A stretch of 64,000 nt of DNA from Chalciporus piperatus. Lineage: Eukaryota > Basidiomycota > Agaricomycetes > Boletales > Boletaceae. This document shows positions 37,370 to 47,596 of the stretch, piece after piece (the first letter of the stretch is position 1; every line of letters starts with the position of its first letter). The stretch is from positions 124,001 through 188,000 of the forward strand of contig JBBPTG010000003.1 in NCBI GenBank assembly GCA_038093975.1, written 5' to 3'. The notes under the pieces were generated by a model. That model worked only from the letters and a program-made list of their open reading frames with translations. It had not been told where the DNA came from and made no database searches. Position numbers and translations under genes: made by a program.

Positions 37370-37808
37370 GGTGTGAGAGGAAGAAGGTCTACAGGACGCA
37401 CTGCGGCAGAGAACCTACATAACTACCCACCTGGATGTGGCGCGATGTCATGGTGCGAGAAAACGTGAATGGAAGAAGAGACCGTTAAGTGCTACGAATT
37501 AGATAATTTGCTAATGGATTTACTTGTTTGCACTGTTGATTAGATTAACCAAATGAAACGAATCCACGCCAGCTTCCTTCTCGCACCATTTCTCTAGCGA
37601 ACAGGCGTACAAGACGACAGAAAATACGCAAGCGTTTCATGTCTAGGAACGAGCGGTAGTATGTTTTGGTTGTCTCTCAGCACCATAATGGGATGTGGTA
37701 GTAACTTAGCAAGTTCGACCCGACCTTCTGTGAGAGCGCATCATCCTCACCGCTTCAGATGTGATCCATGGACCATATGCCAGGGTGAACACGCCTACTA
37801 GTACTTGC

Positions 37809-38816
37809 TCATTGTCCGCTCCCGTCGCGAAAAAGGTTGGTGGAGACTTCTTCGTTGGTAGCGTATCGGTATATCCACTCATCAGAACGATAGGTCCAGT
37901 AATATGCCCTATTCAGTGCTGCGTCATGGGAAACAAGGTAAATCAATTCTTTCTCAGCGGGAAGTACATTGATTAGGCACAGTGGCTTACTTGGGAAGGG
38001 AATATGGAGCGTTTCCGTATCATCTTCATCGTCGCTGGAAACATCCGACCAGTAATAGTCTGATGCGCCAGGAACGTCGTGGCCGCTGGCCTGGCTGGCC
38101 TCCGTCTGATAACAATCGTCCCCATAACTAACGCAGTTATCAGTGAGCACCGGGGACTCGCCAGCAACTTTGTGCGATGCTTGCAACGTATTGTCGACTG
38201 GGTGCTGTATTCCAGCTCTGGCACGCTGTGAAATGGTTAGCATTACTTTCGTTTCTCTGCAACGTTCCCTGACCTCGAGCTTCTCGATATCCTGGCATTT
38301 ACTTTTATGTTTGAGCCACAAGCCAGGGTAATACCTCGACCGTTTATCGAGGCTAATTTGTTTACGGCATCCTACACAAATGACGCTCGTCGCCGTCACG
38401 TTCATTGTGTATTCATCCTCCTCGAGTTCCAACTTTCGCTGGTTCTCGGTTTTTCTTTTCCTTTCCCACCCGGACATGACCCAAGCATGTCTCGAGGATC
38501 CAGCAGGCTCGTTGGCCGGCTCTGGGCTGTTCGCTTGGCTCAGAGCTGAAAGGGTAGGCAACCTGATTGCCGTTCCCGGAGGGAAAGTGGGTGCTCTCGA
38601 CATGCGGGCCGGTCGCTGGATTCCGTATGGCCGTCCAGGGCAGACCTCCCAGTGCTTGTTCACCAGCTTGTTAACAACGCACCACGGTGCTCGACGGTCG
38701 TGTTCGATTACAGCATTGCATCTGCCACATGGGATACGACGAAGGCGATGCTGCGATTTATGGTGATCGTGCCAATCGAGGCTGGGTATGCTATCGACCC
38801 CATCAGTGAGAGCCAT
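37809..38816 (-). CDS. Second BED-like C2HC finger protein
   Basis: An uninterrupted frame of about 335 codons from ATG 38816 (MALTDGVDSIPSLDWHDH); it is also open upstream to 38942. Two fingers follow the same rule as the gene at 31987-34235: CGRCNAVIEHDRRAPWC...NKHWEVC (spacing 2-21-3) and CVGCRKQISLDKRSRYYPG...WLKHKSKC (spacing 2-19-3). The second is preceded by a charged block (ENQRKLELEEDEYTMNV). A C-terminal acidic region (YYWSDVSSDDEDDTETL) follows. A possible intron (GTAAGC...GACGCAG, about 37990-37915) near the end preserves the frame whether or not it is spliced. The two family members sit 3.6 kb apart on the same strand with only GLTP and a remnant between. They look like paralogues. 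Function unknown; a nuclear role is inferred. Confidence 0.6.
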   Translation of the reverse strand: MALTDGVDSIPSLDWHDHHKSQHRLRRIPCGRCNAVIEHDRRAPWCVVNKLVNKHWEVCPGRPYGIQRPARMSRAPTFPPGTAIRLPTLSALSQANSPEPANEPAGSSRHAWVMSGWERKRKTENQRKLELEEDEYTMNVTATSVICVGCRKQISLDKRSRYYPGLWLKHKSKCQDIEKLEVRERCRETKVMLTISQRARAGIQHPVDNTLQASHKVAGESPVLTDNCVSYGDDCYQTEASQASGHDVPGASDYYWSDVSSDDEDDTETLHIPFPSKPLCLINVLPAEKELIYLVSHDAALNRAYYWTYRSDEWIYRYATNEEVSTNLFRDGSGQ

Positions 38817-40294
38817 GATCGTGCAGACCAGGTAAAGGGTGGGATGAGACGAAGGGACTGGACGGACGATTTCGTGTCCCCATCTCCCTTTTGATATCAA
38901 AAACATCCACCTGTCTTTGTTTGTTGTGAAAGGTTGCTCCACATCTTTTAGTGTGGACCGCTGCTTTCTTTGCTATTGTCCTCTTTTGTGCCACTCAGTG
39001 GCTCTTCTCACATCTACAACAAAAACCAGAAGACGAATCAATTGGTATGTCTGCTGCGCTTTGACAGCATTTCATTCGAAGTTCTCTCTGAGACTATCAG
39101 CTGGAGTATAATTCGGTGGGTGAGACATCTTCTATCGTAGCTTGATAGTAACTTCTCGCGTCATTCCATCCGTCGCAACAAGTCGCCCCCTTCATTCCTC
39201 GGAAATTATCATCCTTGGAGGCAGTCATCAATGGGAAGCTCCTTACGCCCCCACTGTGAGTTACATCTATCATATCCCACAGTTAGAACCTACGGTACTT
39301 CTCCCCTAATCTCTCTGTCCGCGTCTTCTAGCGCCTGGCACATGTCTCACCTGATTGGTCAAAGAAGTGATTTGGACCATTTACGCAGGAGAAACACTTC
39401 GCAGTGGAGCTCGTGATATGTCGTTCGCCAAAGGTTTCTCCAGGAGTCTTCTAGACTTTCGGGTGAACGGAAAGACTGACATGACATCCGACAGGCACTG
39501 CCTCTTCTTTTGAGCACAGTACTCCGCTTCCTCCGAGAATTCCAGCACAAGAGCTTTCTGCGCAGCCGTGACGTCAGGCGATGTCGAGTCCGATCCACAC
39601 GTCCGAAGACCACTTTTCATTGGATTTGACCCAACTCTCTCTCGTAGAGGGTGTGACCGTACATTTCAGCTATGTGATAGTCACTTCCAAGCTGGCGGTG
39701 GGTTAGTGTTTCCTCTTGTTGGCATGTAACCTCATATTCATTTTGGCTGTCGGTTTGTTGACTGAATTTTGGCGGCCGCGGTAGCAGTACTGGCAGTTTC
39801 GGGTACGCTGTCCCTCAAGTCCGGGACGAGCCGAGCCCCAGGGTTGATAAACCCTTGTCCGATCGTCAAAACAGGGAACGACTGCATTCTTCGCCTCGCT
39901 GCTACTCCCACCATCAGATGGAGGGTCATGTTCCTGCAGGGTGGGAGGGTGCTGAATGCTTTTCGCGTTTTCTCAGAATTCATGGTGAACGTGCCGCATG
40001 GTCCAGCTGAGGTGCAGTGCCGCTGGGTGTGAAAGGGACTAGCAGCATGAGAAGTGGGCAGGTTCCCCTGGGAGTTGTAGGCAGACCGAGGAGTCGTTGA
40101 GCAGGTTGACAGGCGCCGGAATACTTAGCGGTCGGTAATGCAGACCTGCAAATCTAAAATGCAAACTCAAGTTTTTCACACCACCCCACGCGTAACTTTC
40201 TTGGCTCACTCAAAAAGTTCCCACTGATCTAGGCGGGACATCGCACGTTGTAGTTGGGTGGTGCGGCGTTTCCTTCTCCTCGCAACTACAACAT
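38817..40294. other. Intergenic 1.5 kb, no gene supported
   Basis: Two short minus-strand frames (39381-39620 and 39738-39983) have moderate protein character but no domain, and the plus strand is open opposite the second. I see no splice structure linking them. The last part is the upstream region of the Zn2Cys6 gene at 40295. Confidence 0.4.
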
Positions 40295-43200
40295 ATGCCT
40301 CCGGAACCGACCAAGGGCAAATTGAAGCGCAAGGCGAGTCGCAAGGAAATTGAAGAGTGCAGGTTTGATGGGGGTCACGCACGCGAAATAGAACAGAAGA
40401 GGAATACTGGGCAGATCTCGTGTGCTGAGTGTAGGAGGTGGGATCACCGCGCATGTCATGCATACTCCTTTTCCACATTCTGACTTGACACAACCGGAAG
40501 GCTTAAGATTAAGTGTGACAAGCAGATCCCCTGTCAATCGTGCCAGGTAAGTCGCTGCCACTTGTTTTTGTCGAGCGACGCATTGCTCAATTCTCTCACA
40601 GAGGAGGGGTTGTGCAGCACTTTGCCCCAATGGTGTGTTTTGGGGTCACATTGTTTCACTCTCTTAGTCCCATGATATGTCCATAGGGAGCTTATCCACA
40701 GGGCAAGGAACTCGGTACGATATCGTTGCCTCTTTACCGGTGACTTCTTCAAGCGCCTCACGTCAGGTTCGTTCTCGCGGCCACTGAGCATCTCCATCGC
40801 CGCATAGCCAAAATGAGCGAGCGGATCCGGCAACTCGAGGATGCGTTAGGCGAGCTCCAGTCTCAGCACTCAACGGAGCCTCATCCACTCCTCCGCGACG
40901 ACCTTTTGGGTGTCAACCAGAAAGAGGACGAGTCTCCCACTCCTGCCGACGAGGCCAGGGCTCCAAGCCATCCCCCAGAAGTGTTGGACGCTTTCGGAAC
41001 GCTCTCAATCACCGATCATGGTATCTCTCGCTTCTTTGGTCCAACCGGTGGATCGGAGGTGAGTTCCCCTCATTTTCTGACCGTGCCATGTGTTCATTCA
41101 GGATCCCCGCTTTATGTCAGTGTCTGCTGATGGTAAGTGTTCATTCTTTTTAAGTGAACATCCACGTTCATCTTTTCCCAGTCCGACAACCTTGCCCAGC
41201 AGTGTGGAGCGGGCTCTTCCAGACCAGATTCAGTAAGCAACTCGAAGAGCCCGCCATTACCACAGGAGCTTCGAATGTTTTCGCAAGCTTTCCCGTTTAC
41301 TCCAATGGGGCCTGCTGCTGCTGTCCGAGAATTGATTGAGGGACATTTGCCCAACTGGGAGCGCGCCAGTTACTTGACTCAAACATATTGCGAACAAGCT
41401 GGCTGGTTGTTCCGCGGCGTTTCCAAGGACCAGATCACGGATGAGCTCCTTCCTATATATTACTCGAATGGTCCACTCAAGGCGACGGACGAAAATAAGA
41501 GTGCACATGATCTCGCCCTCCTTTTCCTCGTCTTCGCAGTTGGTGCCCTTGTTGATCTTTCGCAGGAACCATCGAATGCAGAAGCGGAACATTACCATCA
41601 AATAGCGCATGCCGCTATTTGTCTTCAACCGGTGTTAGAAAAGCCATCTTTGGTGACGATTCAAGCACTTCATCTCCTCAGTATATATAACGCCATGAGT
41701 GGAAATGAATTGTCCGCAAAAGAAACGAGTATGGAGACAACATGGTCCTTAATTGTTCTTGCTGCGCATTTGTCTCAAACTGTTTGTCTAATCTCCTTAG
41801 CCATGCCCTCTTTGGCACTCATCTGGCTCCCTTTACTAGATCGGACTTCGTGAGCAACCATTTGGAAATCACAGAAGCTCTATTAGGGCCTGACGACAAC
41901 AATTTGTTGGGTTAGATCGGGATAGTGTGAGATGGGGCTTACCTGACAAGGTTGTACAACGGCGCCGTATTCTCTTTTGGGATCTGTTCGTCGCGGACGC
42001 TTGGCACGTAAGTGTACGTGACAGGGCTTGGTTCATAATTGACTGATATGTGGGTCCTTCCTTGAAGAGCCTAAACACAGGAAGACCACCAAGCTTCTCT
42101 CTCGCCTACATCGATTGCCGTTTCCCGGACAGTGGTAATGCCAACGAGAAAGACAGCGAGGCTCAAGTATTATGTGAGTGTTCGTCATCCTTCGCATTGT
42201 GCTCTCAACTTGCTTAACTCTGTTTGTAGTCGAGTCTTGGGGCTTTCGGTTCGCATGCGAATGTGTTGCCGAAGCTGCATCTCGCACCTTGACAGCCGAG
42301 GTACCTAGCTATGCGACGATTATGGAGCTTGATCGCAGAGTGCGCGAGTTCCCCATACCTGAACTTGCGGCGAACGTTGCGACGTCGGTGGCCAGTCCCA
42401 TGCCCTCGACCGTCGAAGAAGGCTTGAGTCCTTCCGAATCCATGAGCCGTTTCGTTATGGCACATTCACGAGAAGTCAGTGAGTCAAGTTTCTGAAGTTT
42501 TCCGATGACTAGTCACGCTCACTTTTGCATTTCAGTCTTGCTTTATATACACCGAAGTTTCTTCGCGCAGGCCATAATCGAGAATCCCGTCAATCCTCTT
42601 AAGAGCCAATACGCGCCGTCTTTCCTCGCGGCTTACAGAGCTTCTTCGACCATCCTGCGGACTATAGGAGCCCAGTACGCGATTCACCCTCATCTTTGTG
42701 CACGATTCTGGCCCATATGGACTTTCGGCTTCTCCGCGGCGGTTAGCATTTCGTCCTGTGGGTAACCTGCATTTTGTTGATGGTTACGAACAGATTGTTT
42801 TTGGTACGATTGTAACTCGCGGTCCTCGCTCTCCGCTTGCATCAAACGCGATGAAAGAGCTCGATGATGCTTGTGTTCTCTTCAGGGAGGCTGCTGGCCA
42901 AAGTCGCAGAGCGGCAAAAGCACTGGTGAGACCCACTGTGACCAATGTTTCACCTCTACGTCGCTCACCAAACAACTGCCACAGCCTATCTTGACCAACC
43001 TGAGCGAGAAGGCGCACAATGCATTGGCTGCATCTCAGGGCGAGAAGCCACCTGGCCAGTTGGGACAACAGTGGACATTCAAAGAAGAGGGTGAAGAAGA
43101 CGACGAGTTGGCCATATTCGCTGGGAGGACTCGCTTCGTATCAACGAGGCGTCTACCAGAATCAAAGCAATCACCCGAGGGTGTCCCTGCCCCTGGGACT

Positions 43201-43812
43201 GTAGCCTACCCTGGTAGCATCCCTCAAGCTGATCATCCCGTCGCGCAATTATATCGACCCGATACCTCGTCAACCACTGTCGATCGTTGGATGCACCCTG
43301 AGCCAGAGCAGATCCATTATCCATCCCAGTCGGCCGAATTCACCAACACGAGCGTTCAGCCCCAGATAGTACCTCAGTGGCGACCTCCTCGACGGTCTTA
43401 CTATCCATATACTCCACAACACCATCAACCTCCACCTCCACCGCAGCAGCCACAACCTGCTTCTCAGCACTCAATACACGAGCACTCCACCGCGGCAGCA
43501 TCTCCGACATACACGTGGGGTCAGTCCTCGAGTGTTTCCAGCCCGTTTAGCTCGGTGAGTTCCTCGACGAATGGGACCGGCTACCATCATCAACACCATT
43601 ACGAAAAATCGACCACGCCTACTACGTACCATGGCGGTCAAGAACCCCAGCCCCAGCAGCAGGCACAGAATCTGTCGACACAACCAGTACCTCCTGAGCT
43701 GACCGAGTTGGGCTTGGTCTCGCAAGAATCGCGGCTCGATGAACGCTGGACATCGTTCATGCGGGACTCTGGTTACTTTGAGGTTGAGGGCTTTGGTTAT
43801 CGAGGTCGGTAA
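40295..43812 (+). CDS. Zn2Cys6 fungal-specific transcription factor
   Basis: Nuclear regulator of roughly 900 residues. Start ATG 40295 gives a basic N-terminus (MPPEPTKGKLKRKASRKEIE). The zinc cluster is encoded across three exons: ISCAECRR, LKIKCDKQIPCQSCQ and RRGCAALCPN (spacing C-x2-C-x6-C-x5-C-x2-C-x8-C). A dimerising coiled segment follows (HLHRRIAKMSERIRQLEDAL). The middle homology (fungal_trans) region spans about 41270-42760 with HLPNWERASYLTQTYCEQAG, ITDELLPIYYSN, IGLHRDSVRWGLPDKVVQRR, RILFWDLFVADAWHS and TGRPPSFSLAYIDCRFP. A Pro/Gln/His-rich, probably activating tail follows and ends DERWTSFMRDSGYFEVEGFG. About ten short introns. The gene is divergent from nothing nearby; the fourth laccase converges on it from the minus strand. 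It could control the laccases, but no binding-site evidence was found. Confidence 0.9.
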
Positions 43813-44121
43813 AGGGCCATGGCTATGGACTTGTCTGATTGATATACCATGCATTTGTGTTGTATCTTGTTGAGTATACATGTTTGCTTCTGACAACTTG
43901 CTTGTAGTTAGCGTTTTCCGTGTGAAATTGGTTTATGGGGGGGGGACTCATAATACATACTTTCCCCGCTTTCGATGTCCTGGAGGTGCAATGCACTATG
44001 GAGCTCCAGCTCTCGTTAAATAAATCTAAACACTACAAAAGACAAAGACATGCGCAACAATCAGAGGTACTCTACAGATCTAAGAATCCGCGAATCCGGA
44101 ATGATGTCAGGTAGGTATCAA

Positions 44122-46236
44122 TCACGATGGTCCGGATTCGCTTGGAGGGAGAAGGAAGTCCTGCGGAGGACCGCGGTAAGGACAGAGGGCGCGGGTTGCA
44201 TCTATGAGCATAGTGAGATTCGAGTGCATGCAGAGAAGAACATCACCCACCCTCGAGGGGCTGATCGTGAATAATGCCCTCGAAATCCTCAACGAATACG
44301 ACTGACATGCCACTAGCAAGCGTGCCAAACGACTCAGCATCATGACACTTGTACAGAACGCGCCACCATGGGCGCAATATCACTTACGCAAAGAGATGCC
44401 ATTCATTGTGGCTGCATTGTGCGGTCAGATACTGGGCTTGAATGGAAATACAGGGGCTTACCAGTGAAGCATCCAAGGGCCAGCGTTGTCGGTGATAAAG
44501 CGGATGATCACTTCGTTATCTGTCATCCCGGTGTTCACTGTATCTCTCATCACAGGTCTGTCGTAGTTGCGGTATGGACCGTCGGCACTCTTAATGACTG
44601 CGAACTGATGCTATTGAAAGGGTAGCTTGTCAACGAATAATAGCAGTGCAGAGGGATTCGCGTACTCCATGTAGATGGAATGGGTGCTAGTGCCAGAGAT
44701 CAGTGGGTCACAAAGTCGTCCTCAGCTACGTTTGGAGAGACGTACCGGACGGCCTGAAGAGTCCCTGGGAGAGAATGCGATCTCGATGACTTTGTCCTTG
44801 GGGAGCGTATATATTGACCCTTTCGGCTCGACGTCCCACGGTTCTACTGTTCCGCCCAGAAGCTGCATTAAGATAGGGACACTTGGCGGGATATACTGGA
44901 CGTCGTTGAGTAGGATGTTGTCGGGATCTGTCTTGTTTTTCCCCATGACCAGATCAATTGTCATGTCAGGCTCAGCTTGAAGCAAACGAGGGGAGGGGGC
45001 CACGAGGGAGCGAAGGAGTGTCTCGTTCAAAGAGTTCTGATTCGAGGCGGGTCTATCACTGGGGAGTTGCGGTGGAGCTTCGACGTATCTCAATATAGCC
45101 CGGGTGGTTGCATTCGTGAGTGAAGTTGGATTTGAATGGACCCAATAGTTATCTATATGCTGGTCCGCGTGGAGGATGAAGGAGTACCGTTGGGCGGCGT
45201 GAATCTGGATGGAATCGACGGTGTATGGTTCTACATAGTCCCCATCAACCTCTATGATGGTCAGTTTGTGACCGTCAATAGAGAAGTCGTACGCTGGTTT
45301 GCATGCCATGTTCAGGAGTCGAAAACGATAACGTTTCCAGGCTTGGACCGTGATAATGGCATGTGGATTTTCACACATGCCATTATAGCACCCAACCCCG
45401 TTGATGAGCACCGAATCGGGGGTGATTTTCCGACGTATCTGTGGTGAAGGTTTGTGATACCTGTCAAGGATGAGGAAGGAGAATAGTGGCGCTAGGAACT
45501 ACTTGTGCTTACCAGTCCATCAGCGTGATTATTGTCGATTCTGTTGAACATATAAATGAATTCCTGGCTAAAAGCACGGCACGCCCTACCAGCTAACACG
45601 CACCATCGTCAACATCGTAGCTCAAGCGATAGGGATCATCAGGGTCGTATATGATGAGCGGACCACGTAGGCCATCGCAGTATTGCACCCCATAATGCGA
45701 ATGATACCAGAACGTGCCTGCCTGATGTCCCGCGCTAAAGTTGTACAAGAAAGAATTTCCAGGAGCGATTGGACATTGAGTGACATAGGCTGAGCCGTCC
45801 ATCTGACTATGATTGTGCTGAAAGATGCCGTGCCAGTGCTAGAGAGACGGTTAATGCTCAGTCGATGACCCAAGGCATGAACCACTGACAATTGTCGTTC
45901 CAGTGAGCATAGTATCATCCGTCAAGTAGTTCGTGACGTTGATTTGAAAGTTATCGCCCTTTGGGACGGCTAAGTTGTGGTCTTACGCTGCAGATGACGA
46001 AGCGGCGACCTACTTTCTGCCCAGTGATGACTGGTCCTGGAAGAGTGTTTCCAGCGAGTACAGCACTAAGAGCATGTCAATAACGTGGGCTTGCGCGTTC
46101 TCTTTACGCACGATTTGGTAAAACCATCCGGGGACACGATGGCATTGACGATTGCAAGGTCAGCAATGGGTCCGATGGAAGGGTGGACTGGAGTATACGT
46201 AGGAAGCCCAACCTGAGCATCTCCGAACCAGGCCAT
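44122..46236 (-). CDS. Divergent laccase 4 (multicopper oxidase, low-potential type)
   Basis: Multicopper oxidase of about 500 residues on the strand opposite the other three. Start taken at ATG 46236 ([20 protein letters not shown]), 57 bp after a good TATA box; the in-frame sequence upstream has no ATG. No signal peptide is visible, unlike its relatives. Copper motifs after splicing: L1 [16 protein letters not shown]2 [20 protein letters not shown]3 HPFHLHGHQFAVI (intron at about 44670-44628), L4 [15 protein letters not shown]. All His ligands and the Cys are present, but the usual Ile of HCHI is Asn and the axial residue is Met, the class associated with lower redox potential. The gene ends with [12 protein letters not shown] and TGA at 44122. 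Identity to the tandem three is visibly lower across the middle domain (for example [19 protein letters not shown]). Confidence 0.87.
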
Positions 46237-46286
46237 GTTAGACCAGGGGCGACAAGACAGGGAAGGGCATTGGGGAAATGACTGTA

Positions 46287-46293
46287 TTTTATA
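46287..46293 (-). promoter_or_regulatory. TATA box of laccase 4
   Basis: TATAAAA on the minus strand, 57 bp before the chosen ATG at 46236. This is closer than in the tandem laccases and leaves only a short leader. Confidence 0.55.
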
Positions 46294-47107
46294 GGGAACT
46301 TCGGATGAAAAACCCGGGGCACGTCATTGGAACGGACAACATCCAGATCGACATCATTGCCCCTTGAATTTCGCTTCGATGTTAACCAGTTACCAATGTG
46401 AACGCGGTATTGTATCGTCGAGAGGAAGCCAGGCGAACCTAGTCCGCCAATTGGGGCCAGTGTCCATGATCACACCGACTTGATTGAGCTAGCCCGAGGT
46501 GTGTTCAGCTTCAAGTTGAAGGTGTTCAGTCCGAGGCGTGGTTTGCAGCGGCGTCCTGCAACATACGTACACGCTGTTTCATTCTGGACATGAAATCTAG
46601 CTAGACGATGTGTCATGTTACTCGGCGTCCTTTCGATCAACACTGGTTGGGTCTGAGTATGAAAACCTCAAATTGGTCGACCACGATTCGCTAGGGCAGG
46701 AATAGAACTTGAAGACAGGAAACATGCAGCTGCGGCATTCAAACCGCATTAATAGTAGGGTGCACTAGCCCACAGCCTAGTGGAGGGTGAACGACTGTCT
46801 TCATCTCGCCGACTCTTGGGTCTGCCTACGGGAGACTACAAGTGCATACGGTATTTCTCGAGCATCGAGCAATCAAAACTTCCGAGTCAAGGCGATCCGA
46901 TAGGATCCGATTCAAGTTGTTTGATTCTTCAACGACACAACATTGTTCAAGGCTTCAAGCTGATAGAAAGGAACGGTCCATCAGTATTTCTGGTCCTCTT
47001 CCAAAACCAACGCGATTGCGCCTCAGAGGCAGCTTGGCAGATGCAGGCGAGTAAAGCATTTGACCACGAATCAGACTGGCAACACACTGTAACCCCCACT
47101 AATGTAG
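46294..47107. other. Intergenic, upstream of laccase 4 and of the AIG2-like gene
   Basis: A 139-codon plus frame (46780-47199) overlaps the real AIG2-like exon in a different frame and has no domain, so it is a shadow. The first exon of the AIG2-like gene should lie here but was not located with confidence. Confidence 0.45.
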
Positions 47108-47596
47108 GCCCGGCCCCTCTTCTTATATGGCACGCTACGTGCATTCCCTCTCCTTGCTTGGGCATTGACAGGGGACTCGACAAAGACAGATTTTATTAGC
47201 AACATCGTGCGTAAAGGATGCGTGAAAGGGTATTCTAGATACACGGTCTCTGGAAAGGATTACCCTGCGGCCGTGAAAGACGATGACGGAACTTCATGCA
47301 TCGACGGTTTGCTCTTCGTCCCACAGAACCAATCCCAGCGCGCCAAACTAGACGATTTCGAAGGGGAGGCGTACAAGGCGATCACTGTACTGGTGACGAT
47401 CGCCGATGATGAAGTTCAAGGGGATAAAGAACAGATGGATGCGGACATGTATCTGTGGGATGGTGACCCGGACGACATGTCGAAAGAGCCTTGGGATTTG
47501 GAAACCTTTATCCGAGAACGATTGGATGACTGGTTAGAATTGTTTGGTAGCATGGAACTTGTAGGCCGGGATTCGGATGCTGGCGTCGATTTCTAG
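47108..47596 (+). CDS. AIG2-like gamma-glutamyl cyclotransferase (5' exon unresolved)
   Basis: Small cytosolic enzyme of the gamma-glutamylcyclotransferase fold. Reading from a probable acceptor (ATGTAG, ending at 47107), the exon gives ARPLFLYGTLRAFPLLAWAL, containing the substrate-loop motif LYGTL. It continues with VKGYSRYTVSGKDYPAAV, GLLFVPQNQSQRAKLDDFEG with the conserved Glu of DxFEG, and AYKAITVLVTI. The end is an acidic segment and FIRERLDDWLELFGS. All conserved elements of the fold are in this one exon. An in-frame stop directly precedes the acceptor, so an initiating exon must lie upstream. ATG 47041, MQ followed by a GC donor, is one possibility. Roughly 165 residues, normal for the family. 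Substrate (gamma-glutamylamine or other) unknown. Confidence 0.75.
   Translation, partial: ARPLFLYGTLRAFPLLAWALTGDSTKTDFISNIVRKGCVKGYSRYTVSGKDYPAAVKDDDGTSCIDGLLFVPQNQSQRAKLDDFEGEAYKAITVLVTIADDEVQGDKEQMDADMYLWDGDPDDMSKEPWDLETFIRERLDDWLELFGSMELVGRDSDAGVDF

Noticed and set aside
46780..47199. 139-codon plus frame upstream of the AIG2-like gene
   Set aside because: It overlaps the real exon in another frame, where LYGTL and the rest of the fold are read.
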